Of a DNA stretch of 64,000 nucleotides, positions 33,193 through 45,671 are shown piece by piece. Numbering within the stretch: position 1 is the stretch's first letter; the number at the start of each line of letters is the position of its first letter. The stretch comes from Eleusine coracana subsp. coracana. Lineage: Eukaryota; Streptophyta; Magnoliopsida; Poales; Poaceae. The stretch spans positions 26,294,300-26,358,299 of the forward strand of contig CM064431.1 of the NCBI GenBank assembly GCA_032690845.1, written 5' to 3'. The position numbers were made by a program, and so were the translations under genes. The notes under the pieces are model-generated. The model searched no databases and had not been told where the DNA came from. It worked only from the letters and a program-made list of their open reading frames with translations.

Positions 33193-33278
33193 TTGAACGT
33201 CAATTAAAGTCTTACCCTGGCTTTGCTTATTCACGTCCCGTCCAAAGGTTATCCAGTAAACAACAAGGATTGGCGAAG
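33193..33278 (+). CDS. Candidate internal exon of an unrecognised gene
   Basis: Acceptor AAACTGCAG|TTGAACG and donor GCGAAG|GTGTCT bracket an open segment with KSYPGFAYSRPVQRLSSKQQ. The link to 32488-32604 is speculative. Confidence 0.15.
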
Positions 33279-33359
33279 GTGTCTTTGACCTACCGATGGA
33301 AGGTGCATCATATTATATTTGTCAGATTGACTAAAAATAGTATATTTATATAGGATGGA

Positions 33360-34444
33360 GTGGGTTGACATTTTTTAATTATCACACATTAGAGTATCTA
33401 TGTATTGGATTATGTACACTTAGGATTTATTTTCAACTAAAGGGCATTTCCTTTAAAATTGCAACTACAACGTGATGACCTCTATTGGCCAAATTTGCTG
33501 GAAATACCTACATTGATGGTCTATGTTGCATTTGTCAGGTGTGTGTGTCACGGCTATTTTGTTGGATAACTTAATTAAATAATGCATTTTAGGAAGTAAA
33601 TAAAACTATGATATGTCATCACTACTACTATCTAACTCTGTTCATTTACATATACATCCCTAGAATATCTGAATATATATCTGAGTTTTGTGGGAAAAAA
33701 AAGAGATAAATGCCCGATCCATCAATATATCATGGATAGAAAAAGGCTTGCTATGTTGAATTGCAAATATATGGGTGCCTAAAGTTAGTTATATTCGTCT
33801 TTTAAAAATAAAAATCTTCAAAACTGGTCTTTTATTATTCTAAAAATTGAAGACCTATGAAAAAAAAACTGGTGCAAAAAAAGTTGTCATTTTTTTGCTA
33901 TTTTAAACCCGTAGCAATATATGATCACTTTGCTTGTGTAAAAAAAAAAAACGTGGCTAGGAGGCGACTCACGTAATTATTAAGGGACAGAGACCCAAGG
34001 AAACCAATCGCCTGTACGGAAACCACCGATGTAGTAAGCCAGAACTGTTATAGGCAATACTGTTTTAAAGTATAGGCTGTTATGGAAACCAACAAAAGAA
34101 AAAAGTGGAAGACTACACCGGTTTTATTAAAGAGTAGAGACTAGCAAATTGTCGTACATTGCCACGGGGTTGAATTTCTACTCTTAGTTAAAATAGGTAA
34201 ACACGTCAGCGTGCACTACCATATTGGTTATTATTGAAAGGAGAGTCAAATCAATTTTTTTAGAGTAATATTTTTTCTCATGCAACTCGGATGTTATTTT
34301 GTTTTATGTAGGAGTCATGTTTTTATATTTATGAAAACTCATATGGTGTTCTATTCTGAGTAATAGTCACATTTTTGTATTTATAGAAAGGGAAGCAACA
34401 TATGGACATATTCTCTGAGTAGAAGCCCGTATAGACGTGTTTTC
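33360..34444. other. AT-rich region without recognised gene
   Basis: No gene is seen. CATGCAACTCGGATGTTATTTT at about 34278-34299 recurs with changes at about 34912-34933, on the other side of the MITE at 34448. Confidence 0.4.
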
Positions 34445-34447
34445 TAA

Positions 34448-34876
34448 GGACCTGTTTGTTTCAGCTTATTTGTAACCAGATTATTTAATCTAGGCCAAGT
34501 AATCTAGGAGGACAAACAAACAGACCAACTTATTTAGATCAGATTAAATAATCTAGTGGTTGAATTATCATAATCCAATAAACACCTCAAGAGATGCTTT
34601 TTTCAGCTTATTTGGTAAATAACCCACTATTCTTGTTACTTTAAAGGAAATTACTCACCTATTATTGTCTTCATCGCAACCAAGGATATTATTGTCTTCA
34701 TCGCAACCAAGGATATTATTGTCTTCTCATTATTCATAACAAATAATTTGGACAATAATAAGTTAGGCAAACAAACAGCCCTCTCAAATTATTTAATCTG
34801 GATTATATAATTGAAATTAAATAATCTAGCACCAATAATCTAGATTAAATAATCCGCTTAGGAAACAAACAGTCCC
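34448..34876. mobile_element. Tourist/PIF-like MITE with internal 27-bp tandem repeat
   Basis: Ends GGACCTGTTTGTTT and AAACAAACAGTCCC are inverted repeats, flanked by TAA (34445-34447 and 34877-34879). The ends also contain repeated AGATTAAATAATCTAG palindromes. Length is 429 bp. Inside, TATTATTGTCTTCATCGCAA plus seven bases is tandemly repeated (about 34660-34713). Confidence 0.85.
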
Positions 34877-35167
34877 TAAGTAGGAGTCTGTTTGGAACAA
34901 CTTTTTTTCTTATGCAACTCGAATGTTGTTTTACTGTATAGAATCTATTTTCACTCGTGTAACATCATATGAATATGTTGATCTGTTTTAATTAAAAAGT
35001 AGAGAAATAATATGACGTTTTACCGTAGTCTTGCATATAGTTAGCTTCCGGCCATTCCGAAAAGGAAATATTTGTCTCCCACGTGCTTTTCCTTTCTAGC
35101 CCAATCTGCATTAATTGTGCTGGGTTTAGTCAGACGTTTTCTCGTTCTCATGGTCTATAGAACCACC

Positions 35168-35819
35168 TAGGGATGAAAGCGGTCAAAAATGATCCGAGAA
35201 AGGCTTAATTGTTTTTGCTTTTATAATTTTTTCTAAAAATAAAATTGATAATGGTGCCGACAAAAACAAATATGGCACCGATATTTCAATAAAATCAGAA
35301 ATGATATGATTCCAACTAAAATAGATGGTATCAATCATGAATCGATATTAACAATTGGAAACATGAATCGTGAAGCATAACACTGATTATTGAATAATTG
35401 TGTGTCATACGACGGCACAGGGACTAGGGTAAACTGGCTGTAGCATATTGATTATTGAATAATAATTATGTGTACATGTATGTAAAATGACATCTACAAA
35501 AATAGAAAGTAGACAATTATGTTGAGAAATTCGTGATTTGCTTTAGACTAGAAAAATCACTTTCTTTTTAGATAGATTTGCTATAATCAAAATACCCAAT
35601 ACGGTAATTATCTACATTGCTCTACAGTAATTTCCACGATAAAATGAAAATTTACAAAAATAATTGAAAGACTTCAAAATTATTTTCACTACCACTTCCA
35701 CGAATTACTATCATTTTTGCTTTTACTTCTTCAGAATATCATTTTTGCATGTTACGATCTATAAAATACGAAAACGAGCGTCCGTAAACTGATTAGTAGC
35801 ACTTTTGCTTTCATCCCTA
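35168..35819. mobile_element. hAT-type non-autonomous element
   Basis: Terminal repeat TAGGGATGAAAGC and its complement GCTTTCATCCCTA, flanked by a perfect 8-bp duplication GAACCACC (35160-35167 and 35820-35827). TAGGGATGAAA is a common plant hAT end. The 652-bp AT-rich interior has no coding capacity. Confidence 0.9.
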
Positions 35820-35827
35820 GAACCACC

Positions 35828-36825
35828 CGACTTCTTTCTTCCCTTTTGCTGCCGATCGGCCTTTTTTCTTTCGGAGTTTTCTTTTCAGCCTGCTTTGCAT
35901 AATTGAACCCCGAACAAAATAATGTAGAGAGTGGTGATAGTTCACTTATTTGTCAAAGTGGGACTGACTATATGACGTTTAGCTGTTTTCTTTCATTAAG
36001 TTTCAGTCAGTTTTCAAACCAATAAGAAAATAACACGTAGCAGTAGTGAGAAAGTGAATGTTTATACTCAGTTTTTCAGTCTTATTTCATAAAAGAGCTA
36101 GAGAATAAGAAAAGGAAAATCTAACTGAAATCATGAGTTTGGTTCAGTCAAATTTCGATTGCTATACACAGCAAGCTGCAGACTCATACACGTCACCGAG
36201 AGGAATTAAAATGAATGTGAGAACTGAATTGCATTGTGTCCTCTAATGCTGCCAGTCATCCTAGCATCCAGGACACATGTCACTCCCTGGTTGGTCAACG
36301 TGAATGATGGGTTGAATTTTAGACAATGGAATTTTCTCACGAACTGTTCATTCAAATTCAAATCTGTTTGAACCATGATGTTTCTAAAATTAAATGGTAT
36401 CAATGAGATTCCACAGGAATATATTTTGAAATATTTTTAAAAAATCAATAATATAAATATTTCAACATTTTTTAGAAGTTGTTCCAATAATTTGCATACA
36501 AATGTCTTAGACATGAAACGTTGAATCGATTTGAAAAAACAAATATATATATATTGTTGAGATTTTAAACATAGTAAATTAAATATAATATTTCAACACT
36601 TTTATTCACTATTTTATAATTTTTATAGGCTATTTCAAAATTCTTTATAAAATATTTCAATTTTTTGTTATGAAATGTTTAATGGGTTCCAAATATATTG
36701 AACATGTCATACAAGATGATGACTATGCATTAGAGTTCATATAAGAGATTTTGTAATATGCATTGAACAACTAGTATGTAATATTATGACTTTGATGAGA
36801 TATTATATATATTCTATGCTGACAT
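35828..36825. other. AT-rich region without recognised gene
   Basis: No domain-bearing frame, terminal repeat or RNA gene was recognised. Confidence 0.4.
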
Positions 36826-36830
36826 GTTAT

Positions 36831-39800
36831 TGTGACACCCAGGGTGTCAATAACACCAACCATGAAAACACTAGTCATTTCTTCTGACCCGTCATGAACC
36901 CACCTAAGAAGTTACAAGACATTTGAATACCATTTGCATGAAATTTGGCTAAATTTGGACCATATTGAACTACAAGTCAAAATTTTATAACATAACCAGG
37001 ACCCACCAAAAATATATGATGAAGACCATGATTAATTAGAGTTATGAGGAATTTATCAAGATTTTATTCTTTTATTTAATGGCCCAAATAAATGTTCAAA
37101 AGGTTAAAAACTACCCCTCTTTGAAAAATTCATATTCAAATTCAAATGACAATTGTTAAACATTAGTATTTTTAAAATGTAGAGCACATATTTCTCCAAC
37201 CCCTCATATTTTTGTTTACATCAATAAAGGTACAGAAATAAGGGTGTAGAAATAAACAAAAGCAGCATTTTTGGAAAAACAACAAAAATCAAACCCGGAC
37301 GGGACCCACGTGTCATCGACACTGAAAAAAGACACCGAGCTGCCGCCATGGCTGCCGAGCTCGTGCCTGCCACGTGGTCATCGCCGATCGGCCAGGGTGC
37401 ACCTCGTCCGGATCGGTGCCTCCACCCCAACGCTCATGTTCCCCCCTTAAACCCGTTTTGCCCCCCTTCGGGCTCTCTCCCCGCCGCCTCATTTCTCTCT
37501 CGTGCTCCCATTCTCTCTGCCCAACTGAGCTCCCCGCCGCCACTACTCCTATGTCGCTCGACCGCCGCAGTCCACCGGAGGGCGAGCCAAGCTAAAGGAG
37601 ACGACGCCAGGATGTCCTGAAGGCTTCTCGAGCACCAGTTTTCCGTTCCCCGCGCAGCATTTGGAGATCGACGCGATTCTACCCCGGCGCCGTTGGCCTG
37701 ACCTCGCCGCCCTTCCGCGCTTCGCGTTTGACCCCTGGTGAGCCGCGTCCAACTTCCTCGCACCGGAACCTCAGTCACTATCCCACGCTCACCCCCTGAA
37801 CCATTTCCCCTGCAGTAGCCGCCGAATCCACTCCGGATTTGGAGCCACCATTGCCGCCGGACGAAGAGCTCCGCCTCGACGATGACCGAGTCCTCCAGCT
37901 TCCCCCGCCTTCACTAGACCCTGTGCCGTCTCTTCCCACACATAGGTGAGGCTTTCTGGCCAGATCTCGGTATTTCCCGTGCCCTCCTCCGCCCGTGCGA
38001 TGTCGCCGAACCCGACCCTATTTCCCCCACTGTTGCGAGCCCATCTCCGGCCATTGCCGGCGGTAGCTGACCCGTCTAGTAGGTGCGCACCGTCAAGGGG
38101 ACCATTTTCTCTTTTGGACCCGACCTCAGCTGTGGCCCCAATCGCCCTGTGGCGAGCTCGCTGTTGAACGCCGCCGCACTCCGGCGAGCTGCACAGCGCG
38201 CGGGAGAGGTTCAGTTGAATCGATTTTTCTTTTGAGAAATAAATACAGAAAAGGTCAAAACTTGTAAAATCAAGTGTTAACTATTTACTCGATAGAAAAT
38301 TTTTAAACAAAATTTCTTGGATTCGCAAAACTGAGCTCTACCCAGTAAAGCTGGTCTCATGCCCTGATATGCTCTTATTATTTTCAAGGAATTAATTCTT
38401 TATTTTGCATATGTTCTCCGTATCTAACAATATATGACCTTGTAAATTAAATGGACTTATATGTATGTTCCTTAGTTTGCTTGAAACTGAAATGTGAATT
38501 AAAATACTCATGTCAGGTTGTAGAAATTAAAGTTATGCATATATCTCTGTTTAGGGTTGTTCAATTGCTAGGAAAATTTATATGCAAGCTATGATAACTA
38601 TTCTTGTTCCGTAAATCATGTGTTGCATTGCTATATGTTTTTGTGTCATAAAATGAAATTCTAGTACTTCCCATGATCATGTAATACTAATTTACTCATG
38701 CATTTATTTATTTTACCTGAGCTAAAATAAATAGAGAATATACAATAAATTTATATATGGGTCTAGGTAATTGATAAATTCGTGACACTTGACATATGCT
38801 CATGTTTTATCCCTCCTAACTACCCTGGAAAGTCACACGTTGTAGTTCCCTATTATTGTTTATCAAAATTAATTATTTAGCTTCTACATTAAATTAATTA
38901 TTTAAAAATAATTGCCTTTGTGCATGTTAATGGAGCTTGGTCCATAAATCACCCATGTTCATTTGATTTTCAGAATCATGTTACTTTAATTATTCATCTT
39001 AAATGTAATATTTTCATTTAATATATAATTACACCTTATGGCCAAATCAAATGTACTTAGCCCTTAATCAAGGTCGTGCACAATACAGTGAGACATTATT
39101 ATAAACAGTACCCACTGCACATCAACACCCCACATTTAGCTCAATTCCAATCGACACACACACCGTGCTTTTGTACGATATTATCATATAAGATTTCTAG
39201 AGTCCATGAAGGAAATACACTAAACGTGCCCACCCTGTGCCTCCACCTTAATATTTGTAATTACTTGACAATCAACATCCCTGAACTCATCATACCTATC
39301 AGTCTTATTTTAATAGATTGTCACAAATCTTCCCTCATGCACAACATCACATTTCATCATGTAGATCATGAGGTAAACCACGTGGAGGTCAAGGCCGTCC
39401 AGGAGCCAGAAGGTGAACGAGTTGACCCGGCTAACCAGGATCAGGCTCGAGGCAAGCCTCAGTGCATCCCACTAGTTTTTACATTTATATTTTATCACTA
39501 GTTAGAGATGTAGGCTTGTCTGTGTATTAAATTTATAGCAGTTATTTGAAAACCTAGTATTACAGTAGTTTCCCTTACCCGATGATAGCCTTAGGACGGT
39601 AGTCGCTCTACTTAATCTAGGACGACTATTCGTCGAGTGGTATGGAGACCACTCATAGACTAGGAAACATTATCACTAGGGAATGATATTGGCTGAGGAA
39701 AAGTTTGGATGGGATAACAATGAAGACCGGACGAGCAACTAGGTGGAAAGGAAAGCACTGATTGTCTTCAAGGAGGTAGTTCCGTCCGAGTCATCTAAGG

Positions 39801-40873
39801 CTACACTTCGTGTCCGGTCCACGGGGTCAAGTATGAACGTACTGTTTGCATGTTGGAGTTATAAGCCCAGTAAACTGATGTAGATATGACTACTACCTGG
39901 TCGGAAGATAGCCTTCTTCCTTTATTGGTGGAACTGGGGCTGAGATGAGGGAGCAACCTACCGACAGATGGCGGCATGGGGCGCATTGCATCGGGGGACC
40001 CTTCTCAAGGAAGTCTGGACCTGGAAGACCTTGCAGTACCGTAGTGAAAAGGTTGCTCCATGCGGCTTCCAGGAAGCACGTATGGATCGTGCAAACAGGT
40101 TTCTTCTGCAGGATGTAAATCGATTCGAGTCGCTGCCCCTCACAGTAACAAGTACCACTTGATCGTTGCTCCGGAACATTGTTGGAAGCCATTAATATTA
40201 TAAATAGGTTTAATATTGCTATATAAAATTATTATTAATTATATTGCAACCATGATTGTTGTAGTTATAGTGCAAACTGAATTTATTAATTTGTATGTGA
40301 ACTTAACCTGCTGCTAAAACTTGAAAATTAAGGATCCACTCTTAGGCTGGCTTTATGGCAACATAAACCTTACCCTTAGCCTGTGCATGTCTAGGAGTCG
40401 GTTGTAGATGATCATTTTGACGGGTCAGTCTTGCTGAGTATTAGTTGCTCAGGGCGTAACTCTTTGTTGTTTTTCAGATGATCAGGGTGGCCAGTTTCTC
40501 GACTTTTGAAACGTTGAGTGGGAACCTTACAGTTCATAGGAGGAGTACTTTATTGCTTGTCGGTATAGTGTCGTGAACATGACATTGATCAAGATTGGAT
40601 CTACTTCTATGTATCATCGTGAGAGGATGGTTGTATCTTAAGTATTTCGTCGAACCATTTTATTTGTTGTTGAACTATTTCGCTTCTGCACTTTTAAAAC
40701 TCTGATTTATAATTTACATTTGGATTGATGTAAAACTCTCTACTCTATGTATGTTATTGTTGTAACTATATTATTTCTGTCATGTGTTGTACTATTGGGC
40801 ATCACAACGCGTGTCGCCACTTGAGAAAGATCCTGGAATGGAATTGTCTCCGTGGTAAGGCGGTTCTGTTACA
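36831..40873 (+). repeat. Long solo LTR 1 (gypsy, probably Del/Tekay-like)
   Basis: It starts TGTGACACCCAGGG and ends GGCGGTTCTGTTACA, flanked by a perfect 5-bp duplication GTTAT (36826-36830 and 40874-40878). It is 4043 bp with no internal polyprotein, so it is a solo LTR left by LTR-LTR recombination. Layout: AT-rich 5' end, GC-rich island with coding-like frames (about 37300-38215), then AT-rich 3' half. Several blocks resemble solo LTR 2 (48214-52134): around 39380-39470, 40105-40175 and 40385-40490. Very long LTRs starting TGTRACA are typical of Del/Tekay chromoviruses in grasses; that clade is inference. Confidence 0.85.
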
Positions 40874-40959
40874 GTTATAAATTATTGTGATGAGATTTGT
40901 AAATATTTTGTGGATGTAGATTCTATGATTTTGGTGTATATATCTTAATTTACTTTTAA

Positions 40960-41217
40960 AAAAATAAGTAGCGGCGGTTGAAGATGACAACCGTTGCTAC
41001 TGCTCGAGCAAAATAGCGGCGGTTGACATCTTCAACCGCCGCTACTATTCTAGCACAATAGCGGTGGTTGACATCTTGAACCGTCGCTACAAAGGAGTCT
41101 ATAGCGACGGTTTGTTTTCGTGACAGATCATCCGTCGCTACAAACGCTTATTTATAGCTGCGATTGCATAGGGGCGGGGTGACCTGCCCGCCGCTACAGG
41201 TCTGTTTTGTTGTTGTA
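40960..41217. mobile_element. CACTA sub-terminal repeat fragment (TAGCGGCGGTTGA family)
   Basis: Alternating direct and inverted copies of AGCGGCGGTTGA / TCAACCGCCGCTA fill 40969-41205. The segment ends with CTGTTTTGTTGTTGTAC, a decayed relative of the CACTACCACAAAAC terminus seen at 13411. It is the sub-terminal array of a CACTA element whose other end is not found. Confidence 0.65.
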
Positions 41218-42586
41218 CATATAAAGTTGTTGAGCTATAATAAATAATTATTAAATTAAATATTTAATACATAAAATAGAAAAGTCTAAATACTGGCACG
41301 CGGTCTCTTGGCAAAAAATCACGCGGACCCGTTCACAAAAATATCTTTTCTGACATTGCTTTCTGAGCTTCCTCTATTAGGCCTTTGGGACCTAGGTGTG
41401 GAGGTTCCGTTTGCAAAAAATATAGGGTGATGAAAGTCTACTTATTTTTGATCGATCGGATGGTAGATGTTCAAAAAGCTAGTCTCATACGTTCTTGTCC
41501 GTCAACATGCGAGGCTACGGCAGCACGCTGGGGCAATGCTGCTCTGCTCACCCTCTCCTGCTACTCCCTCTCTGCAGATGAGGTGGACACCATGTGGGGG
41601 TGGGCCTGAGAGGCATGGATACCATTGTAGCAAGCTAACTATTAAGGGGCACATGTGGGGTGGCTCCCGTCTGAGTCTGGGTGGTTTATCCAAAAGTTTT
41701 GCTTATAGGTTTGGCTAAAAGTTTTTCTTAAAAGTTTTACTCTAAAATTTTACTTAAAAGTTTGCAAAAAACAAAAAAACTTTTTCAAAATAAAAAGTTT
41801 GGTTGAGAGTAACTTTGCAAAACAGGAAAGGCAGCAGCTCGGCCTCTGCGGGCGCTGATTAGCCACGCCCGTAGATGTCCGCGGAGAGGAGAGGAGAGGA
41901 GAGGAGAGAAGGGCGAACTCGGGAGTTGTGCTAGCATGCCCCGACTCCAATTCGGCCTTGAATGTAGTAATAAGTACGGTTCCTGACCGCTTCGCCATGT
42001 TAAATCCGCCTCTGCTCGCGTTCCCAGTCCAAACTGCTTGTTTGCATTGGTTCACACTGACGACGGCGTGGAGTAGCCTGATCGAACAACCACTGCCGGG
42101 TTCTCCGCAGGTTCAGTTCCCTTCTCCATCTCAGGTTGCTTGCTCTTAATATTGATGATTATAATCGTGGGGACGTCAGGGAACCAATCATGCTGTTCAG
42201 CTATATATTCTGTCGCATGTGCTCTGTGTGGACTACAAACGCGGCTATTCTACTCCATCGTACTAGAGTCTACAGAATGATTGAGAAGTCTAGAGAAGGA
42301 TCTATACAGTTTAGATCCTTGGCGGCTGCATTGACCTAGATTGAATTCGCAATTCAGTAAAAAACAGTTTTGCAATTGCAAGGATGATATTATTGAGGAG
42401 TTTTACAGTTTAAAATATCGACAATGCATATGTACATGCCTACCTTTACTAGATTGTTTATAATATGTAGCCTTGTGCTATGCTCCTTAAAGATTTGTCT
42501 AGATATATAAATGCCTACTAGATTTGCTTTCTAATTTCAACACTATATGACACGGAGAACATTTGGGTCATTAATACAGTTTCGAA
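41218..42586. other. Region upstream of F-box copy 2
   Basis: No supported gene. A (GGAGA)n microsatellite lies at 41883-41908. The stretch 41990-42140 is leader-like and could be the 5' UTR region of the F-box pseudogene; TCTCCATCTCAG|GTTGCT at about 42123-42140 resembles an exon end. Confidence 0.35.
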
Positions 42587-43253
42587 ATGGGGAAGATTTT
42601 GAGAAGCCAAAAACCTCCAACAGACCTTGCCCTTGGAGATGACGATCGAAGACCAAACATTCGATTTGAAGACCTTCCACCGGTATTTCCCTTTTTTTCT
42701 ATGTTTTGGATTCATGGTTGGTTCAGATAATATTTCTAAACCTCTTGTCAATTTTGCCGCAGGACGTCCTATATACAATCGTGTCAAAACTGCACCCGAA
42801 AGAGGTTGCAAGGACTAGTGTTTTGTCCAGCAAGTGGAGATGCATGTGGTCGACATGTCCTAGATTGACTTTTGATGCAATTACAATGTGCACAATGCAG
42901 TAGGGCTGACTTGCAGCACCACAATGGTAGATTCGTCCATGAGGTTAATTCAGTTCTGCAGAAGCACGGTGGAAAGGTAGTTGAAATATTTGAGGTTAGA
43001 ATTGATCTTGTTGACAGCCTACTCGTTGATCACCTCAATAATTGGGTCAATTTTGCCGTCTGGTCACGGACTAAATCCTTAACTCTGGATCTAAAGCCTG
43101 GATGGTTTCTCTGGGATCAAATTGATCCTTACGTGTTTTCTTTCCAACTTTTTTCGTGAGCGTGCCTTGGCACGTTTTTTATTAAGAGGTAGAAAAGTAA
43201 AAAAAAAAAAGTAGAAAAAGTATTTTAGCCAGTCCGGAGACAAGACCAACTAA

Positions 43254-43967
43254 GAACATCTCCAACAGTCTTTGTAAAACTAATTGGTTAGCTAAATTTA
43301 GAAAAGAAGGAGAAAAAACTCAAACCAACAGACTCGGCATCCCACTCTGTATCTTTCCACGCTCGGTATCCCGCTGCCTTTGCTCGGCATCTTTGGCGAG
43401 CGTGCAGCGCTCGCCATCCCAGTCTCGAGGTGCGCTGCCTTCCCGCGGCAAGAAATCAGCTGCCCTCCCGCTGCCTTTTCGCGTAGGTGAGTCCAATTCC
43501 ACCGCAAAATTGCACAGCGGAGGCCCCAAATCACCGCCGCTTGATTATAACGAATTGAGGATTAATTGAATAAAAAATACGGAATGCTGAACCTTTGATA
43601 GATGACAGTGGAAAGCGGCAGTTCCTTTGTGCTACATGACGCTGGCGATGCGCATGTTGCTTCGGTACGCTGGCGACGCGCGTGCTCTCCAGACGATCAG
43701 CAAGCAGCAATAGCCGTGTGCACTGACACTATGCACACCTAGCAGCAGGAGTCAGATTTCTTTGATCAAGGAATCGAAGAAGCACGCATGACAATGATCG
43801 CTTTGAAAGAAAGAAACAATGCTGACGTGGTGGGTTTTCAAAATATAGAATAAACGATTTACCTAGTCTGTTGGTTGACCATTTAGTTTAAGGAGGTATT
43901 CTATTTTTACAAAGAGATAAAAACTCTAAATTTAGCTAACAGAATAGCTAGGCTGTTGGAGATGCTC
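43254..43967. mobile_element. PIF/Harbinger-like element nested in the LINE-like retroposon
   Basis: Ends GAACATCTCCAACAG and CTGTTGGAGATGCTC are inverted repeats, flanked by TAA (43251-43253 and 43968-43970). Sub-terminal GGTTAGCTAAATTTAGA / CTCTAAATTTAGCTAAC also pair. The 714-bp interior is partly GC-rich (43330-43500) with no recognised gene. Confidence 0.85.
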
Positions 43968-44042
43968 TAACGCGACCCAAATTACAAAAGGGGACTACTC
44001 GCGACATCCAAACAACGACCTACAACCGATGAGACCCCTTGC

Positions 44043-45671
44043 TCATAACATGACAATCCACTTACAAAGAACAAAAGAGAACTGAAAACTATGCTCCAAC
44101 TTAATTATCTGCTTGTCATCCACAACCAGCTCGGAAATCGTTGCCTTCTCCACCTCTCCACCGTGATCAATGGGTGTGGCAGAACCTCTTTTGTCCGTGG
44201 CTTCACAGGGAGCACTCCGACGAAGCCCCATCTTCCTCCTCACAAGACTTGCGACCTGTAAAAGAATCCTCCAACCATGCAGTAAAGTATAGCTTCTTGT
44301 GACTATACCTCTATCAACCCGTACAGCAGCAAGGGCATTCCAGAGAGAGTGCAACACACTTCTTGTTGCTCCCTGGACATCTCCTGTACAACAATCTAGG
44401 GTCTGAACACCACCTGCACCAGCAAAAGGCATACAACATTCAACGACCATCTGATTCAACTTGTGCTCTACCAGCCCATCTGATTTGAGATCCAATGGAA
44501 CGGGAGCAAACAACCTCTCTGAATTGTGATACACAATATGAGCAGTCGAGGTGGCAGCCCTGTAAACACAAAAATGCTCCCTCAAGTCCACAAGTGGAAC
44601 GACCATGACCATTTGTTCCTTCAAGAATTCCCGAAGCGATAGCTCATCAAACAACAACGATCTAGTTTCCTCTGCCATGTCCAAGCGTGAGATCACTTCC
44701 ATGGCAATGTTAAACTGAAACTCTGGCATGAGGAGATCTTCATTATACGAGGACGAGTTATCACCACAGTTCACGACCATCTGATTCAACTTGAGATCAA
44801 CCAAACCATCTGACTTGGTACCCATTTGAACGGGAGCAGACAGTCTCTCTGATTTATGATCAGCAGAATGAGCAGTTGAGATGGCAGCCTGGCAAACAAA
44901 GAAATCCTCTCCCAATTCCTCCAGTAGAACGACCATCTGTTCCTTCAAGAAATCACGAAGCAATAGCTCATCGAGCGACAACGACCTAGTTTCCTCCGCC
45001 TTGTCCAAACGCGAGATCACTTCCATGGCAATGTAAAAACGAATCTCAGGCATGAGGAGATCCTCATCATATGAAAACGAGCTATCATCAGAGCATTTGA
45101 CCGCGACAGGTGAGAGAGGCGACAAGGGAAACCCATCACCTGAATAGGAGGCGACTGAAGCAGATCCTATCGGTGAGGAGGTGACATTGGGGCAGCCAGG
45201 CAGTGGCGACCAGTTGGGTGCTGCCCACCACACTACCTCGTCATCCGTGAGCATCTCTAATGCACCGGAGTTGGTTGAGGCCACACATGGAAATACGCGA
45301 CGATGACAACGGCGATCCACATCGGAGATGGTGCGGTGACGCTTGTGAGCAGACCCAGAGGGGCCGGGCGTGCCATGGGGAGGGAAGGAGGCGACCTCTG
45401 ACGAAGAAGGGTGGCGGCGCCCGCCTGCTACGAAGACCGGCGGACCGGGTAGATCTGGCGACCAGGGGTGAGGTGTTGCCCCGACACCGCCGTCTCGCGA
45501 GAGGCGAGAGGATGGGCTTTCTGGAGTGGAGCGTGTGGCCAGCTCGACGACCTTGCTTGACCCACGCGCAGGGACTCCGGCTACGACGACCCTCAACCGT
45601 GGATCCACATCCGCCGGAGATGGGGACGGCGACACAACGACTGGGGGCGAGGGGCTTGCCGTGGGAGCCAA
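44043..45671 (-). CDS. 542-aa ORF of the LINE-like retroposon, with internally duplicated domain
   Basis: An intact frame of 542 codons. Residues 1-130 are proline/serine/arginine-rich and low complexity. Around 139-165 is LTDDEVVWWAAPNWSPLPGC. A domain of about 100 residues occurs twice in tandem, at about 203-302 (LLMPEIRFYIAMEVISRLDK, LRDFLKEQM, SDGLVDLKLNQMVV) and about 312-412 (LLMPEFQFNIAMEVISRLDM, LREFLKEQM, SDGLVEHKLNQMVV). The C-terminus ends CKWIVML. I recall similar proteins as repeated hypothetical families in rice but know no function. No reverse transcriptase, CCHC or endonuclease motif is visible. An alternative start with another frame lies 28 bp upstream. Confidence 0.6.
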   Translation of the reverse strand: MAPTASPSPPVVVSPSPSPADVDPRLRVVVAGVPARGSSKVVELATRSTPESPSSRLSRDGGVGATPHPWSPDLPGPPVFVAGGRRHPSSSEVASFPPHGTPGPSGSAHKRHRTISDVDRRCHRRVFPCVASTNSGALEMLTDDEVVWWAAPNWSPLPGCPNVTSSPIGSASVASYSGDGFPLSPLSPVAVKCSDDSSFSYDEDLLMPEIRFYIAMEVISRLDKAEETRSLSLDELLLRDFLKEQMVVLLEELGEDFFVCQAAISTAHSADHKSERLSAPVQMGTKSDGLVDLKLNQMVVNCGDNSSSYNEDLLMPEFQFNIAMEVISRLDMAEETRSLLFDELSLREFLKEQMVMVVPLVDLREHFCVYRAATSTAHIVYHNSERLFAPVPLDLKSDGLVEHKLNQMVVECCMPFAGAGGVQTLDCCTGDVQGATRSVLHSLWNALAAVRVDRGIVTRSYTLLHGWRILLQVASLVRRKMGLRRSAPCEATDKRGSATPIDHGGEVEKATISELVVDDKQIIKLEHSFQFSFVLCKWIVML

